This document shows, one piece after another, positions 1 to 13,120 of a stretch of DNA of 64,000 nucleotides. The stretch covers positions 535,065 through 599,064 of the forward strand of contig NW_019091570.1 of NCBI RefSeq assembly GCF_001949145.1. Direction: 5' to 3'. The notes under the pieces are model-generated. The model was not told the DNA's origin and did not search any database. It saw nothing but the letters and a program-made list of their open reading frames with translations. Origin of the DNA: Acanthaster planci (lineage: Eukaryota; Echinodermata; Asteroidea; Valvatida; Acanthasteridae). The translations under genes and the position numbers were made by a program. How positions within the stretch are numbered: the stretch's first letter is position 1; each line of letters starts with the position of its first letter.

Positions 1-1299
1 ATGCCGAAGTGAAACACAGCGAGTCTGAGGGCTACCAGCTACCTGGCGGTGGCGATTACTGAGTACAAAGAACGTCTAGGGTCTTCAACACTGGGGCCGG
101 TAACCACACTTTGTCTATGGAGCCGACCGGAGCAGTTAATCATATTACGGTTTGCAGGGACTTCATTCTAACTCCTTGTGTTTAATAGCTCCATGGCTCA
201 AGCAATACATTGCTTACATTCATGTTGCAACTTTGGCCAAACTGTTGAACATACATGTACTAGAGTTTAGTGAAATGCCATGGGATTTCAAAGGCAAAGA
301 CTTACCTAAATGTGTAAAGGGACAAACCACAGTAATACAATGCTGGCTTTTAAAATCCTTGTAAATGTTTATCCTTTTGACACATTTATTTTCCCATATT
401 TAACATGGGGTTTTATTACAATGTAAAGGAAGGAAAAATCAGACGGAAACTACAGCTACACATTTGGTCAATTGGTTAGCACTGTACACATGGAATAGTT
501 ACATTTGAACTACCAGACCTATCAACTCTTTTGTAAAATCTCGTTACACATTTTGCAACAGGCTGCAACTCTCATTCATAATCTGACAATGATAATTATT
601 TTCATGTGAATGGTTCTCTCCCTACTGATAAATGACATCCACTACTGATAGCCAGCAATGCAACTGTGCCCTAAGGTCTGCTTCCATATCATTGACCAGC
701 AGTTTGTAGTAGAATCACCAAGCAAGCATTGAGTCCTAGTCTCCAGCCTTTGTGCCCTTCAGTCTCGCGTCAATTGCTCCAAGTTGTTCACAAAATTAAT
801 CAACTTGATCCAGGTAGGATTACTGCATGTGTGCACACCTGAACTTCTGTGGTTTTTGTTTGACATAATTAATTAATAATTAATAAATTTTTTTCAGCTA
901 CGGTTCATATGAAAGGCAAACCTGGCTTTTTTCAATCACACAAATATATGAATCAATCATGGATGAGTCCAAGTCTGAGTCCTTTTTCCAATGTGACTTA
1001 CATGTAATTACCAGATGTACTTTGCTTCAGGGAAATGATAATTTTCATAACAGGTTTTGCCCGTACACTGATGGATGCGTCTAGAAATGGACTCCAAAGA
1101 GCAGAAATCACAAATTGTGTGACCGAAACTTTGGAAGATTGTAGCCATGAGTAGAAGATGCCATTGTTTGTGAACATGTGAACATTAGAAGTGGTTCTTG
1201 TTTTAAAACTGCATTGTACCGGGGTGTTGAATTCCATAGCTCACAAACAACTGGCATTTCTGCAGTGGCTGGAGATGGTCCTAAAAGTAAGAAGCTACA
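1..1299. other. No feature recognised
   Basis: AT-rich non-coding sequence; frames are short and without family resemblance. Confidence 0.6.
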
Positions 1300-1470
1300 T
1301 GTATTACAGTGATTATAATGTACATGTACAATTGTGTGTGTTATTGCGACTGATTTTATGGTTTGTTCATCAACAATTAATCTGCCAGGCGGTACAACTG
1401 AATATTCAAATATTCAACCGCATTGAAGGTCGAATATTTGAATAGTCAATCATTGGAATCGACTCAGCCC
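1300..1470 (+). mobile_element. Partial copy of an AT-rich miniature DNA element (hAT-like)
   Basis: This segment aligns over about 160 bp with 4,425-4,571: both carry GATTATAATGTACA, a block near TTGTTCATCAAC, a GAATATTCAA-rich stretch and a CAGCCC end. Only the right part of the family is present here. The CAGCCC end abuts a SINE fragment directly. No coding capacity. The hAT-like label rests on the GGGCTG...CAGCCC termini of the second copy and is tentative. Confidence 0.55.
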
Positions 1471-1475
1471 TATAA

Positions 1476-1560
1476 ACTTACTGGGGTCGGCTGACCAGTC
1501 TGAGTCAGATAGCAGCAGGTACTGCAATCTATTACAAGATTTACTTTGAGTCAGGGAGAT
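1476..1560 (-). mobile_element. SINE family 1, head fragment
   Basis: Matches the 5' head of the SINE copies at 37.1, 45.9 and 61.4 kb, including the block GGGGTCGGCTGACCAGTCTG, AGCAGCAGGTACTGC and an AAGATTTACTTTGAG segment. The tRNA-like promoter part and the tail are missing. It lies directly against the right end of the hAT-like fragment. Confidence 0.65.
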
Positions 1561-1796
1561 GCTCGTTTTCACAATGAGTTGTCCAAGAGCTTGCCAAAAC
1601 ATTCACAAGTTTACTGTAGATGATCCAAACTATCCATCTTTCAGGCAACACTGTTTCACAGAGCAAGTGGCTGGTCCAACTATGGTTACATATGGTTGTT
1701 GCTCGAACTTGCCCTATAATTAGTGGTATCACATCAAAGAAGGAGGTACATGTATAGGTACATGCATCTCTACAGCAGAAGTTCACACACTCCAGG

Positions 1797-1950
1797 TGCC
1801 CCCTATTTGAAATATACACAGTATACATGTACATGTATGTCCAAGTTACAGTTAATTTGCTTTTGTAATAATGTTCACCCCGGATGCCCCTTTTGAAATA
1901 TGTACACAGTATATGTCCCAATTACAGTTAATTTGCTTTGATGTTCACCC
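1797..1950. repeat. Diverged tandem duplication, about 75-85 bp unit
   Basis: Two adjacent copies run from TGCCCC through GAAATAT, ACACAGTATA, TTACAGTTAATTTGCTTT and end in ATGTTCACCCC (1,797-1,880 and 1,883-1,950). The second copy has lost about 15 bp, including the TACATGTACATGTA stretch present in the first. Confidence 0.75.
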
Positions 1951-4128
1951 CTTGAAATAATTGCATGCACCCCCAGGTGCTTCCTCTGAGATCTGTTTGT
2001 TAGCCACTGCCTCTTTAAGTGTAATATCCACAAGACACAAGGGATAATAACTGCATTCAGACAAAAGCTTAGCTATTCCTATTGGTCAAGAGACCACAAC
2101 ATGACCAGTCTGGAACGGTTGCTAATGCACACGTGGCTGTCAAAAACACTATACCGCTGTCACATGAATTTAAGACTCCTATGAAATCTGGTCTCTTTTC
2201 CCTCGTATTGGGTGAATGTTCAAAAAACTTGTGCAATACTTCCAATGAGTCCGCATTTTGAGAGCTCAAATTCACACTACAGTGGCTCGTTATGTTCTTC
2301 ACCATAACACACAGTTTGCACCACTCATTTAACATTACTCATGACAGGCATGTGCCATATTGTGGCTAGAGGAGTGTTTAAGAAAATGAAATGAAAATGT
2401 TGAACCTATCTGTTGGAAACGTTTAATTTTTAAAAACTCTTTTTGACTTTCTGACCCATGGGTCCATTAGTTTATGAATGGATACTGATAACATCCCAAG
2501 CAACACCATTATCAGTGTCCATTCTATTGAGCCAGTTTTAAATAAAAGTTTAACACTGCTGAGGTCATACACTGTATTTATTGCCTTGGGCTATGTCTGA
2601 ACAAGTTGTCTTTCAAAATGTTAATCTAAGATCAGAGGTCTGCAAGCTACAATCCAGGACAAGATTTTTGGGACACTTGGCAATAGCCATACTTCTGCAG
2701 CCCCTTCCCCTACTCCCCGGTCACTGTTGTCATGTCCAGCTAGAGCGCAGACTGCGCACATAGACAAAACATTGAAAGGGGTCTGGGGTTGGAGGCCCAA
2801 CAAGATTTGTCCAGGATTATAGGTCTAGATCTTTGCTCACTGAAAACACATAAGGATTTGCAAACAACAGATGTAGCCGCAGCTCTGAAAGCCCAATTCC
2901 AACACAGCCTTAGTAATGGTATACATGTAATAACATGTATCCACAAGTTATAATTCATGCACTCATTCTTATATAAACTAAACTGTTGACGGCTCCACTT
3001 TTTTAAGTTCAACTAATAATAATATTTTGAAGCACATCAGATGACACCCAAAGTGACAGAGATGACACCCAAAGTGACAGGAATGCCATTATCTGCTGAT
3101 GAGTCAGATCAGTTGTAATAAAACTTATGTCAACATAATTCTTGCACATGCTGGGGTCTCAGCTGTGTCCTACTTCTGAAAATTCTGCAAATTGCTGCCT
3201 CTTAATTGAAACATTATTTGGGGTTTGGAAATGGGGCTTGAAAGAAAAAATTTCTTTTATTTGCTACATCTTGACTTTCCCCTATTTTTGCTCTCTTTCT
3301 TTCTCTTAATTACTTTTTCAATTTCATTTCAAGTAACCACTAGGCATAATATTCATTCTCTCAAGAATATTACCCCAAAGTAGTGATGGGCCTAAACATA
3401 CATTGGGTAACATACATGTAAACAGAACTTTTGTTCCATTTCTGTAGAAGGAAGCTTTAACAGCAAGCCCTGAGACCCATACCTCAGTGAGAAAAATCTT
3501 TTAAAAAAGGTTCACATTATATCAGGATCCACATTTTTGACCACGCTCTCGACTTTAGTTATAGCAAATGTAAACCAAAGTTGCCATTTATTTTTTGAGT
3601 CCAATGTTCAACAATGACCATGAGGTCACAGTGTTAATATATTAATTTTCTAGAAAATTTAAGTGGGTTATCTTTTTTACAAAGCCTGTAGATTAAACTT
3701 TTACTCTTTGCTTGGATTTTCCATGCAGAGAGATACACGGTGAAAAAAGGTTCGATGCACTATGTGTATGTGCGAAGTTAGTGCCATCATGAGTCTTTGC
3801 CAGTTATATTTGTGGAAAAACAAGTACAATTTATAAAATCAAACTCACCAATGAAAACAGAGTCTAGATCGTGTTTGCACGAGATTGGTAGTTTAAGCCT
3901 AGGTCTCAATGTCACAATTTTGGCCCCCATAGCCCTGATTACCCACAGGTGTGTTGACTGTGTTCCTCTTAATGAGTCAGGCATACAGCTCCCCAGTTAC
4001 TACTACTTCTAGCTACCGATGATTATTCAATGGTGAAACTGCCAATTGATGTTAATAATGGCATTTGTACAAATGTGAAGCAGTTTCACCAAGTTGAGCC
4101 AAACCATGTTGCGCTCTAGTACGATGTA
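1951..4128. other. No gene recognised
   Basis: Apart from the 21-bp duplication at 3,040 I see only AT-rich non-coding sequence; frames here (60-90 codons) lack splice context and homology. Confidence 0.55.
3040..3080. repeat. Short tandem duplication (about 21 bp x 2)
   Basis: GATGACACCCAAAGTGACAG occurs twice back to back, with one extra base between copies. A simple recent local duplication in otherwise unassigned DNA. Confidence 0.85.
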
Positions 4129-4571
4129 GGGCTGTCCCAAATATCTGAGTATTCAATTGATTATCGAATATTCGAATATTATTTTCCAAAATTGAATAAT
4201 TGAATGCAAAATTTGTGAAAAGGGAGAATTTACTTTTGTTTTAAATGAGAAAAACTGCACTCTGGAGGCTTGTTTTGAGCAGATTCAAATGAAAACAGAC
4301 AGAAATCTTCTGATTCAAAAGTAAATTATTCATTAGAAATTTTAATTTAAATGGATTAGAAATTTTCAAAATGGCAAAAAGTATTGCTTGGAACTCTTAA
4401 ATCTTGATAAATCGTGGCTGGAGTGATTATAATGTACAATTGTGTGCATTATTGGAACTGATTTTGTCAACGGTTGTTCATCAACTATCAGCTGGTTAAT
4501 ACGACTGAATGTTCGGATATTCATTTGAATTGAAGGTTGAATATTCGAATAGTGAGTTATTCCAAATGACT
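4129..4571 (+). mobile_element. Non-autonomous hAT-like miniature element
   Basis: The left end reads GGGCTGTCCCAAATA and the right end, complemented, GGGCTGAGTCATTTGGAATA; both run into ATTCGAATATT-type sequence, so the termini are imperfect inverted repeats. Flanks carry similar words (AGTACGATGTA on the left, AGTATGATGTA just past the right end), possibly a decayed target-site duplication. About 440 bp, no coding frame. Superfamily assignment is inferred from end sequence only. Confidence 0.55.
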
Positions 4572-4740
4572 CAGCCCAAGTATGATGTAGACAGTTCCAC
4601 CCCACTAGAGTCAGGAATACTATGGCAAATATTCAGTTGAATTGAAGGTTGAATATTCGAATAGTGAGTTATTCCAATTGACTCAGCCCAAGTACAATGT
4701 AGACAGTTCCAGCCCACTAGAGTCAGGAATACTATGGCAA
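4517..4740 (+). repeat. 112-bp tandem duplication at the right end of the hAT-like element
   Basis: 4,517-4,628 and 4,629-4,740 are two copies of the same 112-bp unit with only a few differences, both ending GTCAGGAATACTATGGCAA. Each unit holds the last part of the element plus about 57 bp of flank, so the duplication happened after the element inserted. Confidence 0.9.
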
Positions 4741-5178
4741 CAGACAGTTGTTCATGTTTCACAATTATAGTAGGATTAATGAAGATTCATCACCAGCATT
4801 ATCGGCCTGTATGTAGCAAACATCACAAGAAGTAGTAGGTGTAGGCTTAAATTTTGGATTGAATTGTCATGTAAATTCCACGATTTCACACAGTCGTTCT
4901 TACAGTTCTAGAAGTAACATAGCCATACGAATGTTACGATTGCTAGGATTGCCCCACGTTTTGATAAAAACTGTCACTGTGCCTGTACCAGGATAGTTTC
5001 GAACATACTGAAAGCTTTCCTGGCCCTTCCCAATCTATCACTACCAGGGCCAACAGAACTCCAGACGGTGTTTCCAGATTCACACAGATGCCGTTACATG
5101 CTTCACCAGGGACTACTGGGGCAAATATCGTGACAGCATGACTTAGGCTTTGCCCAATCTTGAATCTCTTTTCTTTCA

Positions 5179-5490
5179 GTGTTGTCCAACTTAAACAGTA
5201 TGATCTCACCAAGTGGAGATCATCCTGAAGATACCAAAATTTTCACTCCGGCTAATACCCAGGATGATGCATATAAGTTACAGCACGACAATGAAGAGCT
5301 CCACATGTGGTCTCGAAACTGGCTGCTTAAGTCCAATGCAGGGACCCAGAAGTTGACTACTACAAGGAATGAAACTAGATCTTGATCAGGAAATAGATTT
5401 TGGAGTGTTTATCACCAACAACTGCAAGTCAAGTGTCCAATGTGCAGCACAGAAAGCAATGTGCAGTTTAAGATAGCCCAGGTTGGACGT
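5179..5490 (+). pseudogene. LINE reverse transcriptase fragment
   Basis: The frame reads EDTKIFTPANTQDDAYKLQ, then LHMWSRNWLLKSNAG; after a break, IDFGVFITNNCKSSVQC follows. These match the region after the catalytic YADD box of Jockey/CR1-type reverse transcriptases (usual form FADDTKIF...W...WLLKFNASKCK...KDLGVYI). The catalytic box is ruined: the residues before DTK read HPE instead of ADD. No start, no endonuclease domain and at least one frame change; a dead scrap of about 300 bp. Confidence 0.8.
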
Positions 5491-8400
5491 TGTCATTTCA
5501 TTACGCCTGACGTGCAGGGTATAAAAGTTGTGTACAAAACGACCATAAATTTGGTACTATTTTGTTCTTGGTTTACCTTGTTGAAAAAAATAATTTTTCA
5601 CTTTTACAAGTTCTTCGAGGCCTTATCTATCCGTCTAGGGGTTTAGGAATTTCAAAACGAACCATGGACTGCAAAATCGAGGAAAATACGTGAGAGACAA
5701 CGTTACTTTTGTAGACGTAATTCATCCGTTCTCGAGCTGTAAAGGGCCTGCACGTGGAATCCGAGCTGCGTGTAAGCACTACGCGTGCGCGATTTCCAGC
5801 GAAAAGGCCTGTTGCACGCCTGCTACGCGGAGGCCGTGACTGGTACCCGGCTTTAACCCGCGTGCAGTCGAGACGATACAAAATGCAGTTCTGTTTTTGT
5901 CAGATCGGGGCTTCTGATTGACATTGACCAATTAACCCACTATTGGTTACCCCTAAAATGTTCATATTTTGTTCTGCTTTAAATTTCGGTTTAAAAACAT
6001 AAAATTGCGACACAAGCTGCTATTTTATAAGAATAACCTCGGTTGGCGTAGAAGGCTTTGCATTTGCAGGGTTCTTGTAGTTGTACGGCAAGAAGTTCCT
6101 CAACGATCTCTCTTTGAAAGTGTTTAACATGTTTAATTTGTTCGTAGAGTTTTATTGGTTAAAGGTGTACAAATACACAATATTGTAGAGATCCGATTTT
6201 TATTAAAATGAAACAGTAACTTATCTTGATAATTGAGGAATAAAAAGAGGATTACACCGCGGGCATGATGATCGTGATGAACAGGCGAGAGCGATGCTAT
6301 ACTGATGGGGAACACCGTATCAGTGCAGGGGCAGTACTGGCGCGCACACGTGCGGCAAGTAACGATCACGCACAAATCGTGTTGTTGATCTGCCTCTCCT
6401 TTTTTTATTCGTAGACTACACATACAATAAGCAGACTGAATTGGTAATTGGCAGTGACGAGTTGGATTTTAGAGCAATGGACAAATAGCTAGACTGTGTC
6501 GAAGTCTTTAAACCTCAAGGTAGGTGATTTTTCGTTTTTAAATTCAGGCCCAAGAGATTGTTAATCGCCGTTTTTGACTCTCATATCAGTCTAGTTTATT
6601 AAAAAAATATCTAGCCAGCGCTTTCTGGAAATTTCTCCATCTCTAAAAAAAACGTATTCAGTATAACTTTTAAAATGGAACAAATCAACAGATATTAGTA
6701 AATTGCTCGCAACAGAAATGTGCCAAAGCCTTGCTGGATAATTAATACCCTCTCCCCTCGACATGTAACTGCCGGGTCCGTCAACTTCTATCGAATTTTG
6801 TGGACAGCTTTTGTCTGTCTATTTTAAGTTCGCCTATTAACAAATAAAATACATGCTCAAAAATGGCCGTGCAAATCGCCGTGCAGGTAACCAGGCCAAC
6901 TGTCACCAACGCACGCCACAGCCTCGTATACCCAGCAAGAAATGAGACCGAGGGGTACCCCCCCCAACATGCCCAATCCCTATACACATTCCAGACTATT
7001 GTTACTTAACACTGCCCCCCCCCAAGATGTCTGAAAGGAATTCCCCAGAATCCTGCGAGACAATGACCAACACAAAGCAGGGGGGGTTCTCTCCGTCTCA
7101 TACCTTGCTGCATATGTAGCCTCGCCCCCGGCCCGATGTTGTGTGTACTCGGCATGGAGATCAATGGTACTCGTGGCTGAGAAACACCGTTCCGTTAAGC
7201 AGTGAGCGTTTTCGAAACCTGATTCGTTTAGACTTCACTGAGTTTCGCTGGTTTCTGTCAGAACATGTAGTTTCGATGTGCGTGTACGCGGTTCGGGGCG
7301 CGCACTTTACGAATTGCATGCACTGGAGAACGGCTGAAAAGTCCACAACAATGGCAAGAATTAACGTTACGTCCGACTTGATTTTCCCGTTTTTGTCTTT
7401 GGTGGTGATGTGTCGAATTTCTTAACCCACCGGATGTGGAGATAAGGACGCATGGGAGTTACAGGCGTGAAATTGGCTCCTTGGTAAAGGTAGAAGTGTT
7501 GCAAATTTTAGTTACAAAATTTTTCGCCCAATTTTCGACATTTCGTATCCAGGACTCCCCGTAACGCAGTACGGTCAGGGAGTCAACCTAGACTAGTCTC
7601 CCATCCTACGTCACAAATGACAAAAATACCAACTCCTTTAAGATTGAGCTTGACAGGCACTGGAAAGAAATGAGGTTTATAAAGGTCACAGCCTACTCAA
7701 TTACTCCAAGTGTAAATAAAGATGGCACCCAAGATTATCCCACCGTGGGGAGCTGGTAAGATATCTCCTTGTTCTTCATCTTCATAGTATGACAAATGTG
7801 TGCAAATGTGTCTTGGTACAAACGACAGGTCGAGGGATTTTCTCAGGACGAGACAGCTCACTGATTTCCCCGAACGAGTGCGCCGGGCGTACGGTGCAAG
7901 AACTGCATATCGAGTACCGGCCGTGTGTACTGTGTCCATCAACCTATTACCTGTCAATCGTAGGCGCCTTACTACGAAAGACCCACTTACAGTACATGTA
8001 CATGACTCGCTGCACTCTTGTATGGCGTGTTCAACGTGTATAGAACAGGTACGTTCTCCAGAGATTCAACACAAAGGAAACAATTATTCGCATATTTTCA
8101 TCAGGAAAATTACTGACATATCAGTTTCAGAGTCAGAGCAGAATTTCTGCACAAACTCTTTAGGGGAGAGGGTAACTTTTTTTGGGGGGGGGCATTTAGG
8201 AATTTCTTCATGTACCTAAACCTTCCGGTGGCAGATCAGCATCATGCGTCGTTCCCTCATGAAAAGGAAACTCAACTATAGATAGAAAGATGGACGGGGC
8301 AATCCTTGTGCAAGATTTGTTGGGGTATTAATTTCCCGTCATTTCACTGGTATTCCATTTAGTCCGTGGCAGAACGGGGGGATTGCAAGTTGCAACCCCC

Positions 8401-10587
8401 AACCCCCCGGGCGGCGGGGCCCCTCTAGATCCACCTCTGCCCTTTATGATTCATGCACCTTTAGTAAGGAGTATAAGACCTTCAGACGCCTTGTGGAAAG
8501 AAACGAGATAATCGTGACTTCACGTGTCTTTAGTACAGTCGTTTTTCCAGATCACAAAAATTATTCTGTAGTCCACGTTGTGTGTTGGAGATATTTAAAC
8601 AATTATTTTCAAACCTAAGCTTTTAATTTGGACTTACAGGATCGACGAAAATAACGACGACACTTTTCCTAGTTCTGGATCGGTTTAACCAGTTCCGGAT
8701 CACGACAAAAACTTCTCTAAGAATAACACTACAATAAAAACAGCGGCGTATCCAGCTTTCAGGGTGTAGGGGGATTCAGAAGCGAATGCAGCTTCAGGCT
8801 CATTCAACATAATGTTGGGGGAGGAAAAAATCGAAAGCCTTAGGCCTACTCACTGTCCCAACATCCTTGTCTTCCCACCCTGGCGTTGTTTTCTTAGGAT
8901 TTTGTTGCTAATATCTGATAAATAAATATACCGATTACTTTCTTTCGTACTCACCTGTGAAGAATAAAATTGTTTTTTAAAAAAGCAAGTTCTCCCCACC
9001 TCCCCGCTGGATGGATGAATAGTAACCATATGAGAATTCCACTTTTCAAACAGAACCACTGTAACAAGTTGACTTTCTAACGAAGATTTCTTAATTTAAT
9101 TCCAATGAATTAAAAAAGTAGAGCTTGCATAAATTTGGACTCAGCTGTATACACAGCGAGTTATCAACAATACTGCCTATCCCCGCGCCCAAATTGATGA
9201 ACGCGTTTCGTCACATACAAAATCTGGCCAATTTCTTTTGTAAAAAATTTCTGAGAACATATTTTGTATAACGAGAAGCTTACATTTAACCTTTCACACA
9301 GAACACAAAAGCGATCCGAAATTCGGAAAACCGACTGCACTTGACTGTCAAAACGTATAAGATGTCCATGTAACTCCGGATTGGCTCATCGCCGACGAAG
9401 AGCAACAATAAACGGCATAGCTTTTAGTGTTACATTATGAGACCTCACTCGCTCTGATATGCCGTAGCCGGACGCGCTTTAAAAGTTTGTATCATTCGTT
9501 TCCGAGAAAGAATCGGACGATCCCTGAACTAATGTTGGACGCGGCCTGTCTTCAGAATCACCGTAACTTCCCGTGTCGATTCCCCAGGAAATGAATAACA
9601 TCATACTTTATTCAGCACACACTTCTTCGGAGAGAGAAAAGAGGGGGAGGAGATGGGGGGAGGGAAAGGGAAGAAGGAGAAAATCATGATTCGAGGTTTA
9701 TAATCCATTAATCTTTATTAAAGGCGCACGTGGCACCCTGGTGGCAACACGAAACCAAGTGCGAGTGGCGAAGCCACGAGCGCCTTTACAATCTCCTGGA
9801 GAAGGTGTGTGCATTTCTTTATATTTCTCTACCGATTTGGTAGAGAACTTTCATAGATAATGCATTACATGTTGTGGATACTGACCGTAAAAATGTTGCA
9901 TCCGCACGCACGCACTTCGACTATTTGATCAACACGCGCTAACTTATCATGAGGATAGCCCTGGGGAAAGTTGTTAACCAAGCAGGTTGTACACTAAAAT
10001 GCGCGCCCATAGAAGACGGTGCAAAAAACGGGACAGAAATAGCGCAGCCTGGTGACTATCAGGAGGAGGCTGCCCCCACCCCGTTTTTCACCAGAAAATC
10101 AATACATGTATTATGGCCAGAAGTTCAGTGTTCTTTTCAGTTTCTAGGAATTAGCCACGCGAATGTTGTTTTATTCGCCCTTCCCCGAAGACACCCCATA
10201 GTAGTAAAACTACACGCCCAGCTCTGAACGTAGCCACCTCTAGGCAAAAGAGGCCAATAGGCCAACAGGTTCGAGGTTTTTGTGAACGAAATACCCCGAT
10301 TTGGAAGCAACCAGTCCACAATTCCCGATTTATATCTCTATGATTGCTCCCGATTATGGCACCCCCTATTGTAAATATCCCGTGGAATCATAAAATATTT
10401 CAATGAGCTCGCGCGTAGAAATCTAGCCATTTAGTAGAATTCACGATGCGTAATCTGTTGTGTGCGCCTTCTTTCATCAAGATTACCCACGGCTTGTTGA
10501 GAATCAACATGGCGCGGCTAGATCGTACCCATAGTAACGAGGCTGCGTTACGTATCTTTCATGGCCGGTCCCCATCCCTATGGGTGC
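5491..10587. other. Unassigned region with CpG-rich and homopolymer patches
   Basis: CpG is locally frequent at about 5,710-5,880 and 7,140-7,330. C or G runs occur at 6,957-7,022, 8,180-8,192 and 9,630-9,670 (G/A-rich). Near 9,722-9,784, GGCGCACGTGGC and GCCACGAGCGCC form a loose inverted pair. The 139-codon frame at 7,800-8,219 and others nearby have no recognisable family. An unannotated exon cannot be excluded. Confidence 0.45.
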
Positions 10588-10974
10588 AGAATTTCTGGCC
10601 AGCTCATCAGCATTAATAGTGCCCCCACCGTATCTTTTGAAAAAAGGAGATTGGTTGACCCCCATAATGGTTAGATTGTGCAAATCGTTGTCAGGATCAA
10701 CTCTCTGGGTCTGAGCTTTCATATGAGAGCGGAACGGCTAAAAATGGTCTTAGGTGCCCAAGAAAGTTCAACCCCACTTGAAAAATGGCTGCAATCAGAC
10801 TTCGGAAAAATCACATTTTGGGAGGGGGGTGATTTTGTTTTGTGGGAATAATTAACAATAAATTGAAAGATTAGGGACCAGACAATAATGTCATTTGAGC
10901 TTCAGAAATCTCAGGGATGTTGTTGGTGTGCATGTTATTGGGCCCTGAACAGTGCCGATTTTACACTGTTTTCA
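10588..10974 (+). repeat. Left inverted arm (about 390 bp) of a 2.9-kb inverted-repeat unit
   Basis: Starts at AGAATTTCTGGCCAGCTC and ends near TTTTACACTGTTTT. It pairs as reverse complement with 13,121-13,513 through shared blocks such as CTTTCATATGAGAGC, GAAAAATGGCTGCAATCAGA and CAGTGCCGATTTTACACTG. Divergence is moderate with small indels. Not coding. Confidence 0.85.
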
Positions 10975-11050
10975 ATGGGGCTTGAATAAGTGGACTGTAC
11001 CCCTATTGTGTAGGTTCAGGGGCAACCTACGTACCTATGGGTACGATCTT

Positions 11051-11515
11051 GACTTTACGTTTATTCATCCCGAATAGCCAGTCAGCGTCATTTTTTGTAT
11101 TTACACGACCGGGGATACTGAAGGAATGCGTACACAGCCCATGAAGTCGAGGTTACATAGAGTTATATAAAAATGTAGGGTCCCAACCTCGTTTCCATGG
11201 GTAAGTTCTTGCCGCGCTATGTTGATTCCCACCATTCCTTGTGAGCTGACGCCTGGTATAGTATTATTTAAAATATCCTACTATTTTCGAAATTTAGATT
11301 AGGACTTTATTCAGTGTGTTTACGCACGACGCAGATTTACTCGTGTGTTACGTGCAGGATAATACGTGGGCGCGAGCGTACAGCTTTTGAAATACGTGTG
11401 CAATTGACTTAACGTTTATGTATATTGATCCTGAATGGCCAGTCAGCGTCATGTCCGTATTCAACACAACTAGGGCTAGTGAAGGAACGCGCACAAAGCC
11501 CACGGAGTCGAGGTT
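11051..11515 (+). repeat. Pair of direct repeats of about 105 bp inside the inverted-repeat unit
   Basis: 11,051-11,154 and 11,406-11,515 share GACTT-ACGTTTAT, the block CCAGTCAGCGTCAT, a GAAGGAA-GCG-ACA-AGCCCA segment and GAAGTCGAGGTT or GGAGTCGAGGTT. They are about 355 bp apart in the same orientation, in a CpG-bearing stretch. Confidence 0.75.
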
Positions 11516-12734
11516 GGGCCATCGCAGTCATCCTACGCGAGCTCGCGCGCGTGCTTGGTTCCCGAATGGCCTTGCTTTTTTGAACCACTGAACTGGCTCA
11601 AGGTCATACTTGCTTCTGCGGATGATTTAACCCTAACTAAGGGTGGTTCCAAGCGTACTGATCGGTAATCTTTTCCCAGGATCATTTGATCCCAGTAAAG
11701 CTGATTGTCAAGTCACAATAATAAACAATAAGCACCGGTAACGAGGTGAAACTGGTGCCAGACATTAATGAACAGACAAAGGTTGGTCTGGTAGGATCTG
11801 TCTAGTAAGGGGTGCTAATAATCCTGGGTCTCAGGGATAATCTAGGCAATGGACAGAATGGTTACCGGAACCCGATACTGTGACAGACAGGCAATCAAAC
11901 ACTAATGAAGAAAACTTCCATCATGAAGAAGACAAATGTTTTAAAGTAGGACATTCAAGAAATTCAGTTTGAATTTTTTTTTAATTTCTTTTTGAATTTA
12001 AGTCTGACTCGAGCCAACGTGACCGGCCCATTAGAATGGCATTTGTCTTTGTTTTCCTTGGTATTAAACGGCTGCAAATACATGTATTTCATCAAAACAA
12101 CAGCGGAATAACTAAAACAGTTCAGTCAGAAATGGTTGTAGTATTTCAAAAGGGGAAAAGTTAAACTGACTTGGCCATGTCTGTAACCCAAATCAGTTAA
12201 TTTATGTGTTAAAGGTAGTGTATGAGATTTGCATGAACTGCAATTTGCCAACATTTTCCGATTTTACTTTGTGTATCATTTCACGGATTTGTTTCATTTT
12301 TTGAGTTCACGTCTTTGAGAAAAATCGAGAAAAACGCTGTTCATTTTGAACACTCATTGGTTGCAGGCCAGTAAGTACATGCACGTCCAAAGATTGCCTG
12401 CGCCGACCGAATCACGCGGACCGAATCACGGTTTGTAGGCTGTCAAATTCTCTGCTATTAGAGAAAGGGGGAAGATGAAATCTGCCAGCAGGACTGTCAG
12501 CTTGAAGTCTGAAATACTGGACCAAACGGGGCCATCCAAATTGCTATATTTAGCCATGGAGTGTACGCATCAATTTAAATGGCGATGGGTCTAATGACTG
12601 TTCTTTTATTAGGGATGATTATCTCTGGAGAGAAATATGTTCAACACTCATCGGTTAAGCCACTGAAAATTGAAAGGAAAATGAAAGATGGGGTAGTGAG
12701 CTTTAATTTTAAATGTGTCTGAGAAACTTGTATT

Positions 12735-12800
12735 TTTGACGATTTTTTGGAAGTGGGGGTATTTACCACTGACGTCTATGGCAGCTTATTTCAAGGTCTG
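12735..12800 (+). repeat. Dispersed repeat block shared with 20,989-21,055
   Basis: The block GAAGTGGGGGTATTTACCACTG followed by TCTATG and a TTATTT stretch recurs just after the N gap (GAAGTAGGGGGATTTATCACTG, TCTATG, TTATTT). It indicates that the family filling the 10.6-13.5 kb unit has another member around 20.9-21.1 kb. Confidence 0.55.
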
Positions 12801-13120
12801 CATCCAAAAGTGAAAGTCGCTTAATTTTCTCTCAAAAATCCATGGGCCATAGGACTTTCGTGAGTGCCTGGACAATGCACTGTCCAGGCCGTTTTCTAGA
12901 CCAATCATGGCCCTCAAAAATGCACTTTTCCATGGCTTCACCTTGTATAGTGGTTGGCAAATTTACTTCAAGTTTGTGTGCCCTCTTCAACAAGCAACGC
13001 TGAGAGTTTGTCGAATAAGCACCGTTTCATTGTGCAGTGAATTGACTGCAGTCACCGCATGCAGTCACTGCGCGACCTGAGTACACCCACATGTGCACTA
13101 TCATAAGCATTTTATAGCAN

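Noticed and set aside
7800-8219. 139-codon open frame as a host gene
   Set aside because: No recognisable domain, overlapping rival frame, and no splice signals that would extend it; kept as unassigned.
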